From contig WFMA01000135.1 in NCBI GenBank assembly GCA_009177195.1, forward strand, positions 13,084 through 18,371: 5,288 nt of DNA, read 5' to 3'. Under the pieces are notes generated by a model, which had not been told where the DNA came from, did no database searches, and saw only the letters and a list, made by a program, of their open reading frames with translations. Made by a program: the position numbers and the translations under genes. This document shows, piece by piece, positions 1 through 5,288 of the stretch. The first letter of the stretch is position 1. Each line of letters begins with the position of its first letter. The DNA is from Bacteroidales bacterium. GTDB lineage: Bacteria; Bacteroidota; Bacteroidia; Bacteroidales; Muribaculaceae.

Positions 1-1805
1 GCAGTCACCTCCACGGTGAGGTCTCGGCTGTAAACATTTCCGAACTCATAAAGCATAAGATCGCTATCGCGGCGGTTTATATTGTGGCATATTGACTCAA
101 GCCCGCCAAATAGAAGCGTCATGCGCATCACGTTGAGGTCGTTGCTCAGTGGATTGAGCAGTTTAACCGGTGAATGCTTTTCATCGGTAAGCCCCTCATA
201 ATAGGCTTCAGCGGTGAGGGAGTTGTTGAGAATTTCGTTGAATCCTATTGCCGAAAGCTGGTTGCTTATCATTTCGCGCAATTCGTTGCTACGGTCGGTG
301 AATCCTTTGTAAGAAAGACTCGACTGCACTGTTGAATTGATATCCACATTATTGTAGCCGTAAATGCGGAGCACATCCTCAACCACGTCGCAGGGACGTT
401 TCACGTCAACTCGATAAGTGGGCACGAGAAGATCGATAGCGCCGTCATGGCGACCGGTGATTTCCATTTCGAGCGACTTAACGATTGAATCGACAGTGTC
501 CTGAGGAATCTCTTTGCCGACGAGATTGTTCAGGTATTCGTAGCTCAATGTTACCGGGAACGGCTTGATCGGCTCAGGATAGAGGTCGATCACGTCGCCG
601 CATATCTCACCGCCGGCAAGCTCCTTTATCATGAGGGCTGCAAGTTTAAGGCAGTAGAGGGTGGCGTTGGGGTCGGTGCCGCGTTCGTAACGGAATGAAG
701 CGTCGGTGTTCAGTCCATGGCGACGGGCGGTTTTTCTTATTGAAGTGGGATTGAAATAGGCGCTTTCAAGGAATACGGAGGTGGTATTGTCGGTCACACC
801 CGAGTCAAGACCTCCGAAAACGCCGGCGATGCACATAGGCTTTTCTGCATCGCATATCATCAAGTCTCGCGAGTCAAGTTTACGCTCCACGTCGTCAAGA
901 GTTGTGAAAGGAGTGCCTTCCGCGCAATGTCTCACCACCACTTTTCCGCCTCCAATCTTGTCGGCGTCAAAACTGTGGAGCGGTTGCCCCATCCCAAGCA
1001 ATATATAGTTGGTTATATCGACCACGTTGTTGATGGGGCGCTGACCGATGGTGTTAAGATAATTTTTCAGCCATTCAGGGCTCTCGGCAACTTTAATGCC
1101 TCGGATGGTGACTCCCGAGTAGCGGGGACATGCATTGAAATCCTCAACCTCTACCGATATTGCTCCGTCAGGCTTGTCGCTCTTGAACGAGCTTACGTCG
1201 GGACGATGAAGCTTCGCTGCGTCGGCATGACATGCGAGCCATGCTGAAAGATCGCGAGCCACGCCATAGTGAGATGCGGCATCAACACGGTTGGGGGTGA
1301 GGTCGACCTCAATCATGTAGTCGCTCTTCAGGTCGTAGAAGTCGGCTGCGGGAGTGCCGGGAGCGACTTCACGGTCAATCACGATTATTCCGTCATGGGA
1401 AGCGCCCACGCCGATTTCATCTTCAGCACAGATCATTCCGAATGATTCAACGCCGCGTATTTTTGATTTCTTGATTTGGAATTCCTTGTCGCCGTCATAC
1501 AGGGTAGTGCCCACGGTAGCTACGACAACCGTTTGCCCGGCTGCGACATTAGGCGCTCCGCACACAATCTGAGTCGGCTCGCCGTTGCCCAGGTCCACTG
1601 TGGTTATGTGAAGGTGGTCACTATTGGGATGCTCTTCACAGGTGAGAACCTTTCCTATTACAATTCCTTTGAGACCGCCTCGTATCGACTCGACTTCCTC
1701 GACGGTGCCCACTTCAAGTCCTATTGAAGTAAGCGCTTCAGCGACTTCTTCGGGGGTAAGTGAGAAATTAAGGTATTCCTTTAACCAGTTATATGAGATA
1801 TTCAT
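1..1805 (-). CDS. pheT: Phenylalanine--tRNA ligase beta subunit (partial, 3' end beyond window)
   Basis: PheT pairs with PheS in an alpha2-beta2 enzyme that charges tRNA-Phe in the cytoplasm; the beta chain binds tRNA and hydrolyses mischarged Tyr-tRNA-Phe. Reverse translation from the ATG at 1805-1803 gives 601 codons without a stop, starting MNISYNWLKEYL, which is typical of PheT. In order I see: an EMAP-like OB-fold tRNA-binding domain (about residues 47-155, with GIVIGKV and CGAPNV); the B3/B4 editing domain (about 215-395, with GQPLHSFD at 273-280, FLESAYF at 345-351 and FRYERGTDP at 371-379), in which H277 and E347 are candidate editing-site residues by family comparison; the B5 domain (about 412-485, ending in DVVEDVLRIYGY); and the start of the core domain. 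Family members are roughly 800 residues, so the last quarter, including the C-terminal anticodon-binding domain, is missing. The gene is transcribed from its own promoter (1857-1887) and pheS is not adjacent upstream. No frameshift was seen. Confidence 0.97.
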   Translation of the reverse strand, partial: MNISYNWLKEYLNFSLTPEEVAEALTSIGLEVGTVEEVESIRGGLKGIVIGKVLTCEEHPNSDHLHITTVDLGNGEPTQIVCGAPNVAAGQTVVVATVGTTLYDGDKEFQIKKSKIRGVESFGMICAEDEIGVGASHDGIIVIDREVAPGTPAADFYDLKSDYMIEVDLTPNRVDAASHYGVARDLSAWLACHADAAKLHRPDVSSFKSDKPDGAISVEVEDFNACPRYSGVTIRGIKVAESPEWLKNYLNTIGQRPINNVVDITNYILLGMGQPLHSFDADKIGGGKVVVRHCAEGTPFTTLDDVERKLDSRDLMICDAEKPMCIAGVFGGLDSGVTDNTTSVFLESAYFNPTSIRKTARRHGLNTDASFRYERGTDPNATLYCLKLAALMIKELAGGEICGDVIDLYPEPIKPFPVTLSYEYLNNLVGKEIPQDTVDSIVKSLEMEITGRHDGAIDLLVPTYRVDVKRPCDVVEDVLRIYGYNNVDINSTVQSSLSYKGFTDRSNELREMISNQLSAIGFNEILNNSLTAEAYYEGLTDEKHSPVKLLNPLSNDLNVMRMTLLFGGLESICHNINRRDSDLMLYEFGNVYSRDLTVEVT

Positions 1806-1823
1806 TGCTTAAAATGCTCTGTA

Positions 1824-1843
1824 TGGGACATTTCGCTGTCCCA
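1824..1843 (-). promoter_or_regulatory. Hairpin in the pheT 5' leader
   Basis: A perfect 7-bp inverted repeat (TGGGACA / TGTCCCA) encloses a 6-nt loop, GCGAAA on the pheT strand. It would fold within about 10 nt of the predicted mRNA 5' end and ends 18 nt before the start codon. No U-tract follows on either strand, so it does not look like a terminator. An mRNA-stabilising 5' stem-loop or a translational control element is possible. No T-box or Phe-rich leader peptide is visible. The pairing is directly seen; the function is unknown. Confidence 0.5.
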
Positions 1844-1856
1844 ATGTTAATTCGTG

Positions 1857-1887
1857 CAAATTTACAAAAAAATCTCCATTCAACAAA
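1857..1887 (-). promoter_or_regulatory. Bacteroidetes-type promoter of pheT
   Basis: Read on the minus strand, a -33 TTTG (1887-1884) is followed after exactly 19 nt by a -7 element TAAATTTG (1864-1857). This matches the Bacteroidetes sigma-ABfr consensus TTTG-N19-21-TAnnTTTG. Transcription would start near 1850-1853, giving a leader of about 45 nt before the pheT ATG. The match is exact and well placed; the start site itself is inferred. Confidence 0.8.
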
Positions 1888-1901
1888 ATCAAGATAAAGT
1901 G

Positions 1902-1932
1902 TTTGCAAAACGGCAAATAGTCATTATTTTTG
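1902..1932 (+). promoter_or_regulatory. Bacteroidetes-type promoter of the YhcH-GH51 operon
   Basis: A -33 TTTG (1902-1905), a 19-nt spacer and a -7 element TATTTTTG (1925-1932) match TTTG-N19-21-TAnnTTTG exactly. Transcription should begin around 1936-1940. That leaves only about 5-9 nt before the ATG at 1945 but 26-30 nt before the ATG at 1966, which favours the downstream start for the first gene. Its -33 box lies 14 bp from the -33 box of the pheT promoter, so the two promoters are back to back and the polymerase footprints probably touch. Confidence 0.75.
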
Positions 1933-1965
1933 CAATAAAGTTTAATGCCTAAAATATTGCAAATT

Positions 1966-2556
1966 ATGCTTCGTAACCTGTTGGTTTGCGCCGGGATGTT
2001 ATTAGCTATGACATTGGGCGCTCAGTGCAAAGACGGCGCATGTTCCCATCGCGCCTGGATGGACAGTAACGTGTGGAACAACGGATGGAATGTCGCCGCG
2101 CATTCCTCGATAAACGCCAAGGAATTTCATGAACAATATGAGAAAAACAAGGAGGTGTGGGACGCCATGTTTTCCTACCTCGCTAAGATTGATCTCGACA
2201 CATTGTCGTTGGGACGCATCGATATCGTTCCCGGAAGATGCTATATAAAGATGAGCGAATATGTGCCTCGTGAATCCGACAAGGTGAACATCGAGCAGCA
2301 CCATGACTGGATCGATCTCCAGTACACTTTGAGCGGAAACGAAAAAATGGGTTATGCCAAGGACGTAACCGTGAAACATGAATATAATCCTAAAAAGGAT
2401 GTGGCTCATTTCAATTCCGACAACGTCACTTATTATAAGGCGGGACCTGAAGCGTTTTATCTGTTTTTCCCCACCGACTATCACCAGCCGTCGGTGATTG
2501 ATGGCGAGCCTGTCACAAGCCGTAAACTGGTTTGCAAAATCGAATATATTCATTAA
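1966..2556 (+). CDS. Exported YhcH/YjgK/YiaL-family (DUF386) protein
   Basis: The C-terminal ~150 residues carry the DUF386 pattern, a cupin-like metal-binding fold. LGRIDI (82-87) is followed by EQHHDWIDLQY (110-120), corresponding to the family E-x-H...D-x-Q signature (E110, H112, D117, Q119), then FFPTDYHQP (167-175, with H173) and a final RKLVCKIEY strand with K187 and K191. Family members (E. coli YhcH, YiaL, TabA/YjgK, EbgC) are about 150 residues and cytoplasmic, tied to sugar metabolism. This one is 196 because of an N-terminal signal peptide (MLRNLLVCAGMLLAMTLGA, probable cleavage after A19) and a short linker with Cys21 and Cys26. Q before C21 argues against a lipoprotein. I chose ATG 1966 from the promoter position; ATG 1945 is in frame and would add seven residues while keeping the signal peptide. 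It is the first gene of a probable operon with the GH51 enzyme. A sugar mutarotase or isomerase-like role on released sugar is inference; the substrate is unknown. Confidence 0.85.
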   Translation: MLRNLLVCAGMLLAMTLGAQCKDGACSHRAWMDSNVWNNGWNVAAHSSINAKEFHEQYEKNKEVWDAMFSYLAKIDLDTLSLGRIDIVPGRCYIKMSEYVPRESDKVNIEQHHDWIDLQYTLSGNEKMGYAKDVTVKHEYNPKKDVAHFNSDNVTYYKAGPEAFYLFFPTDYHQPSVIDGEPVTSRKLVCKIEYIH

Positions 2557-2585
2557 ATTCATAGTGCGGCATAGCCGTGGATTCA

Positions 2586-4565
2586 ATGCCGAAATCGAAT
2601 ATCATGAATTTTAGAACATATTTTTTCTCCTGCATGGCGTTGGTCGGGAGCCTTCAGGCATTGTCGGCTTCTAAAACCTTGCAGGTTGATGCCGGCAAAA
2701 TCGGAGCCGAGATTCAGCCCACGATGTACGGACTATTCTTTGAGGATATAAATTATGGAGCTGACGGCGGCTTGTATGCCGAAAAAATAAAGAATCGTTC
2801 ATTTGAGTTCCCTCAGAATCTTGCCGGCTGGACTGCGTTCGGCAACGTGGAGCTGAAGGATGACGGACCATTTGAACGCAATCCTCATTATGTGTCACTC
2901 TCATCGGCAGGTCACAATGACAAGCATACCGGTCTCGACAATGAAGGATTCTTTGGTGTTTCCTGCGTGAAAGGGGAGCGTTATCGATTTTCCGTGTGGG
3001 CTCGCAGTCCCAAGGGGGCGAGACTTGATGTGCAGCTTGTCGATTCTGCGTCATTCATAGTCGCTAAAGGGGAGCTGCGCGTGGAGTCGGCTGACTGGAA
3101 AAAATATTCTCTTGAATTGATTCCCTCCAAGACTGTGAGCAAGGGACGGCTGCGGCTGTTTTTAGGCAAGCCTGATGACACAGTCCTTGATCTTGAGCAT
3201 ATCTCGCTTTTCCCGGTCGACACTTGGCACGGACATGAGAACGGACTGCGCAAGGATCTCGCAGAGGCGCTTGCCGATATTCATCCCGGGGTGTTCCGCT
3301 TTCCGGGGGGATGTATTGTTGAGGGGACGCAACTCTCCAGTCGCTATCAATGGAAAAACACGGTTGGACCGGTGGAAAACCGACCGCTTAATGAAAACCG
3401 GTGGCACTATACTTTCCGTGACCGTTTTTTCCCCGACTATTATCAAAGCAACGGACTTGGCTTCTATGAATATTTCTTGCTCGCTGAAGAGATGGGTGCC
3501 GCGCCGCTTCCGGTGTTGAACGTGGGCATGGCGTGTCAATACCAGAATAAGAATCTTGACGCTCATGTCCCTGTCGACAGTCTTGATGAATATATCCAGG
3601 ACGCAATCGACTTGGTGGAGTTTGCGAATGGAGCGGCTTACACCAAGTGGGGACGGGTCCGTGTCGAGATGGGACATCCTGAGCCCTTCGGGTTAAAATA
3701 TCTTGCGATCGGTAATGAACAGTGGGGTCCCGAGTATGTTGAACGTCTTGTTCCGTTCATCAAGGCTCTAAGGGAGTCTTGTCCTGATATTCAGATTGTG
3801 GGCTCGGCGGGACCCTCCCCGTCGGGAGATAAATTCGATTATCTGTGGAAGGAGATGCGGCGTGTAGGCGTGGATCTTGTCGATGAGCATTATTATCGTG
3901 ACGAAGACTGGTTCATGGAGAATGCCGCTCGATACGACAGCTATCCTCGGAAGGGAGCGAAAGTCTTTGCCGGAGAATATGCGTGTCACCCCAAGGGGCG
4001 AAAGTACAATTCCTATGACGCAGCGATTCATGAAGCGGCATTCATGACCGGTCTTGAGCGGAATGCCGACGTGGTCTACATGGCTACCTACGCTCCGCTG
4101 TTGGCTCATCACGAGGGATGGCAATGGCGCCCCGACATGATATGGTTTGATAATCTCTCGAGCAATCTCACTTCGAGCTATCATGTCCAAAAGCTCTACT
4201 CCCATAACCGTGGAAGCAACGTGCTGCCTGTGACATCTTCCGGCACGGCGCTGACAGGGCAGGACGGATTGTATGCTTCGGGAGTTTATGACGCGCGGCA
4301 ACATGCCTATGTCGTGAAAATGGTGAACCTTTCCGACACGATCAAGGATGTCGACATCGTTGTGAATGGATTGCCTAAGAAAGCTGAAATAAAGCGCTTG
4401 AACGTGACGGTGATGACCCCGTCGTCGATGGAGCCCGATTGTGATGAGTCTTTAATTGAAACAAAAGAGATGGCAGCAAATGAAGTTACTAAAAAAGGCT
4501 CCTTCACTCAACCACTTGTCCTTTCGCCTAAATCGTTCACCATTGTGAGGTTTGAAACCAACTGA
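2586..4565 (+). CDS. Exported GH51 alpha-L-arabinofuranosidase
   Basis: This retaining glycosidase (EC 3.2.1.55) removes terminal alpha-L-arabinofuranosyl units from arabinan, arabinoxylan or their oligosaccharides. Numbering is from the ATG at 2586 (659 residues). A signal peptide covers about residues 1-28 (hydrophobic run, then ALSA). The family N-terminal motif FFEDINYGADGGLYAE is at 51-66. A beta-sandwich, CBM-like insert spans about 75-212. The TIM barrel follows with FRFPGG (237-242), the acid/base glutamate in IGNEQWG (E378, codon 3717-3719), DEHYY (433-437) and the nucleophile in FAGEYACH (E464, codon 3975-3977). The remainder forms the C-terminal alpha-L-AF beta domain. Length and domain order are normal for Bacteroidales GH51, and both catalytic residues are present. 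The GTG at 2577 and ATG at 2604 are in-frame alternatives; all three keep the signal peptide, and none has a Shine-Dalgarno sequence. It lies 29 nt after the YhcH-like gene with no promoter between them, so co-transcription is likely. Fine specificity cannot be read from sequence. Confidence 0.95.
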   Translation: MPKSNIMNFRTYFFSCMALVGSLQALSASKTLQVDAGKIGAEIQPTMYGLFFEDINYGADGGLYAEKIKNRSFEFPQNLAGWTAFGNVELKDDGPFERNPHYVSLSSAGHNDKHTGLDNEGFFGVSCVKGERYRFSVWARSPKGARLDVQLVDSASFIVAKGELRVESADWKKYSLELIPSKTVSKGRLRLFLGKPDDTVLDLEHISLFPVDTWHGHENGLRKDLAEALADIHPGVFRFPGGCIVEGTQLSSRYQWKNTVGPVENRPLNENRWHYTFRDRFFPDYYQSNGLGFYEYFLLAEEMGAAPLPVLNVGMACQYQNKNLDAHVPVDSLDEYIQDAIDLVEFANGAAYTKWGRVRVEMGHPEPFGLKYLAIGNEQWGPEYVERLVPFIKALRESCPDIQIVGSAGPSPSGDKFDYLWKEMRRVGVDLVDEHYYRDEDWFMENAARYDSYPRKGAKVFAGEYACHPKGRKYNSYDAAIHEAAFMTGLERNADVVYMATYAPLLAHHEGWQWRPDMIWFDNLSSNLTSSYHVQKLYSHNRGSNVLPVTSSGTALTGQDGLYASGVYDARQHAYVVKMVNLSDTIKDVDIVVNGLPKKAEIKRLNVTVMTPSSMEPDCDESLIETKEMAANEVTKKGSFTQPLVLSPKSFTIVRFETN

Positions 4566-4580
4566 CCCTGAAAGTCATAA

Positions 4581-4631
4581 AAATATAGAATCAGCCATTC
4601 AGCTTGATGCCGAATGGCTGATTCTATATTT
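4581..4631. terminator. Bidirectional intrinsic terminator (20-bp perfect stem)
   Basis: Arms 4581-4600 and 4612-4631 are perfectly complementary over 20 bp, around an 11-nt loop in which 4602-4603 can also pair with 4609-4610. The core is GC-richer (CAGCCATTC) and the outer end is A/T-only, so transcripts leave the stem through a U-rich stretch on both strands. The minus strand has the better tail (TTTTTA directly after the core stem and AT flank). It sits 15 nt after the GH51 stop and 33 nt from the stop of the convergent gene, as expected of a shared terminator. Confidence 0.85.
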
Positions 4632-4664
4632 AGCCGAAATTGTAATTCGGAGTAATGCTGATGT

Positions 4665-5288
4665 TTAAATCTTCTCAAGGATGAGTGAAGCGCTGTTCCA
4701 GTCGGAAGCGGTGTCGAGTATTTCAAGAAGAGAATTCCATTCCGGCGCTTTTAATGTGGGCTGGGAATATTCTTTATTTACCGTGATTGAAATTTTGCCG
4801 TCGGAAGATGAGGCTTTGACCATGAATTCTCCAGCCTTGTTGCTGATTGAGCGGTTAAGAGCCGACAATGATTTCTCATTGACCTTATATCCGTTAGGAA
4901 TGTCAAGATTTATTACCGTCGTGTATCGGCGCGGCGTAGTCATTGTAACGTCATCATTGCGTTGCCTGTCGGCTGGTTGCAGCTTGATTTGCTCGCTAAG
5001 CAGATTGCCGATGGCGACGATGATGTTTTTGCCGGCGCGTTTCACATAATTATCCATTGAATAGTCGAGGTCGTAGATTAATTCGGGGTGTTCGGGGTCA
5101 ATTCCTATGCTTGTGATTTTACCGGAGTTGAATCGCGCGGGCGCGGTTCCATGATAAGCCTCGACTTCACTCTTAAATTCCTCGGTCTGTTGAGCTTGTT
5201 GTTCTTCATAACGAGCTTCACGGTCGGCGGTTTGTTTCTTTTTCTCTTTTACGACGGGATTTAATCCGTAGCGGTTGAGCCAGTCGGT
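4665..5288 (-). CDS. DUF3857/DUF3858-like transglutaminase-fold protein, C-terminal part (partial)
   Basis: On the minus strand a frame stays open from the window edge (5288) to the TAA at 4667-4665, giving 207 residues; an internal ATG at 5057 is not the true start, because reading continues upstream without a stop. The C-terminal ~130 residues resemble the end of Bacteroidales DUF3857/transglutaminase-like proteins. I see a stretch around NYVKRAGKNIIVAIG, a Pro/Arg-containing strand (TTPRRYTTVINLDIPNGY), the LSALNRSISNKAGEF segment and a last helix ending DWNSASLILEKI. Preceding it, about residues 14-47 of the fragment are strongly charged and Q/E/K-rich (KEKKKQTADREARYEEQQ), probably a helix or coiled coil. 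Such proteins are usually exported and of unknown function. The signal peptide, DUF3857 domain and any catalytic Cys-His-Asp triad would lie outside the window, so activity cannot be judged. The gene converges on GH51 and is unlikely to share its regulation. Confidence 0.65.
   Translation of the reverse strand, partial: TDWLNRYGLNPVVKEKKKQTADREARYEEQQAQQTEEFKSEVEAYHGTAPARFNSGKITSIGIDPEHPELIYDLDYSMDNYVKRAGKNIIVAIGNLLSEQIKLQPADRQRNDDVTMTTPRRYTTVINLDIPNGYKVNEKSLSALNRSISNKAGEFMVKASSSDGKISITVNKEYSQPTLKAPEWNSLLEILDTASDWNSASLILEKI

Larger units (their letters stand above)
1806..1965. other. Divergent intergenic region between pheT and the YhcH-GH51 operon
   Basis: This AT-rich gap holds both outward-facing promoters, the pheT leader hairpin and three TTGCAA palindromes at 1903-1908, 1930-1935 and 1957-1962. 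It also contains a TTTGC-N6-GCAAA inverted repeat (1902-1906 / 1913-1917) that overlaps the -33 box of the operon promoter and could be an operator half-site pair. No tRNA, small RNA or small ORF is convincing here. Confidence 0.6.

Noticed and set aside
781..1812. Several plus-strand open frames of 62-106 codons
   Set aside because: All are antisense to pheT, whose reading frame is unbroken and strongly recognised.
2026..2044. Possible lipoprotein Cys in LGAQC of the YhcH-like protein
   Set aside because: Gln immediately before the Cys does not fit the lipobox, which needs Gly, Ala or Ser there; ordinary signal peptidase I cleavage fits better.
2567..2577. Small hairpin CGGC-ATA-GCCG between the YhcH-like and GH51 genes
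   Set aside because: Only 4 bp with a 3-nt loop and no U-tract; too weak to be called a terminator or processing site.
2002..2586. 194-codon open frame on the minus strand opposite the YhcH-like gene
   Set aside because: It lies almost wholly antisense to a gene with clear family motifs, shows no recognisable domain, and has no promoter match; it is a frame shadow.
3162..3677. 171-codon minus-strand open frame opposite GH51
   Set aside because: It is antisense to well-conserved catalytic-domain sequence, has unlikely composition and no family resemblance.
3768..4304. 178-codon minus-strand open frame opposite GH51
   Set aside because: It overlaps the nucleophile region of GH51 and has no coherent domain; it is a by-product of codon bias.
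4681..5049. 122-codon plus-strand open frame to the right of the terminator
   Set aside because: It mirrors the DUF3857-like gene on the opposite strand, which has the better family match and continues to the window edge.

Overview
The window looks like chromosomal DNA of a Bacteroidales bacterium (Bacteroides, Muribaculaceae or a relative). Three things support this. Both promoters in the divergent intergenic region match the Bacteroidetes TTTG / TAnnTTTG pattern. None of the starts has a convincing Shine-Dalgarno sequence. The gene set is typical of that order: a Bacteroidetes-like PheT, a secreted GH51 arabinofuranosidase and a DUF3857-type transglutaminase-like protein. This assignment rests on recognition by eye; no database search was run.

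Layout. Positions 1-1805 (minus strand) hold the first 601 codons of pheT, the phenylalanyl-tRNA synthetase beta subunit, cut by the left window edge. Positions 1806-1965 are a divergent intergenic region with two back-to-back promoters and a perfect 7-bp hairpin in the predicted pheT leader. Positions 1966-2556 (plus) encode a YhcH/YjgK/YiaL-family (DUF386) protein that carries a signal peptide. Positions 2586-4565 (plus) encode a complete exported GH51 alpha-L-arabinofuranosidase. A 20-bp perfect inverted repeat (4581-4631) separates this gene from the convergent gene to its right and should act as a bidirectional terminator. Positions 4665-5288 (minus) hold the last 207 codons of a protein whose C-terminus resembles DUF3857/DUF3858 transglutaminase-like proteins, cut by the right window edge.

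How the genes work together. The YhcH-like gene and the GH51 gene form a probable two-gene operon: one promoter, a 29-nt gap, one terminator. Both products are predicted to leave the cytoplasm. GH51 should release L-arabinofuranose from arabinose-containing glycans or oligosaccharides, probably in the periplasm. YhcH relatives elsewhere sit beside sugar-catabolic genes and bind a metal in a cupin-like fold, so the exported copy may act on the released sugar, but that is inference. No SusC/SusD, sensor or transporter gene is visible. pheT starts its own transcription unit, so pheS is not directly upstream of it. The nearest thing to an undescribed system here is the exported YhcH + GH51 pair; nothing suggests a mobile element, CRISPR array or defence system.
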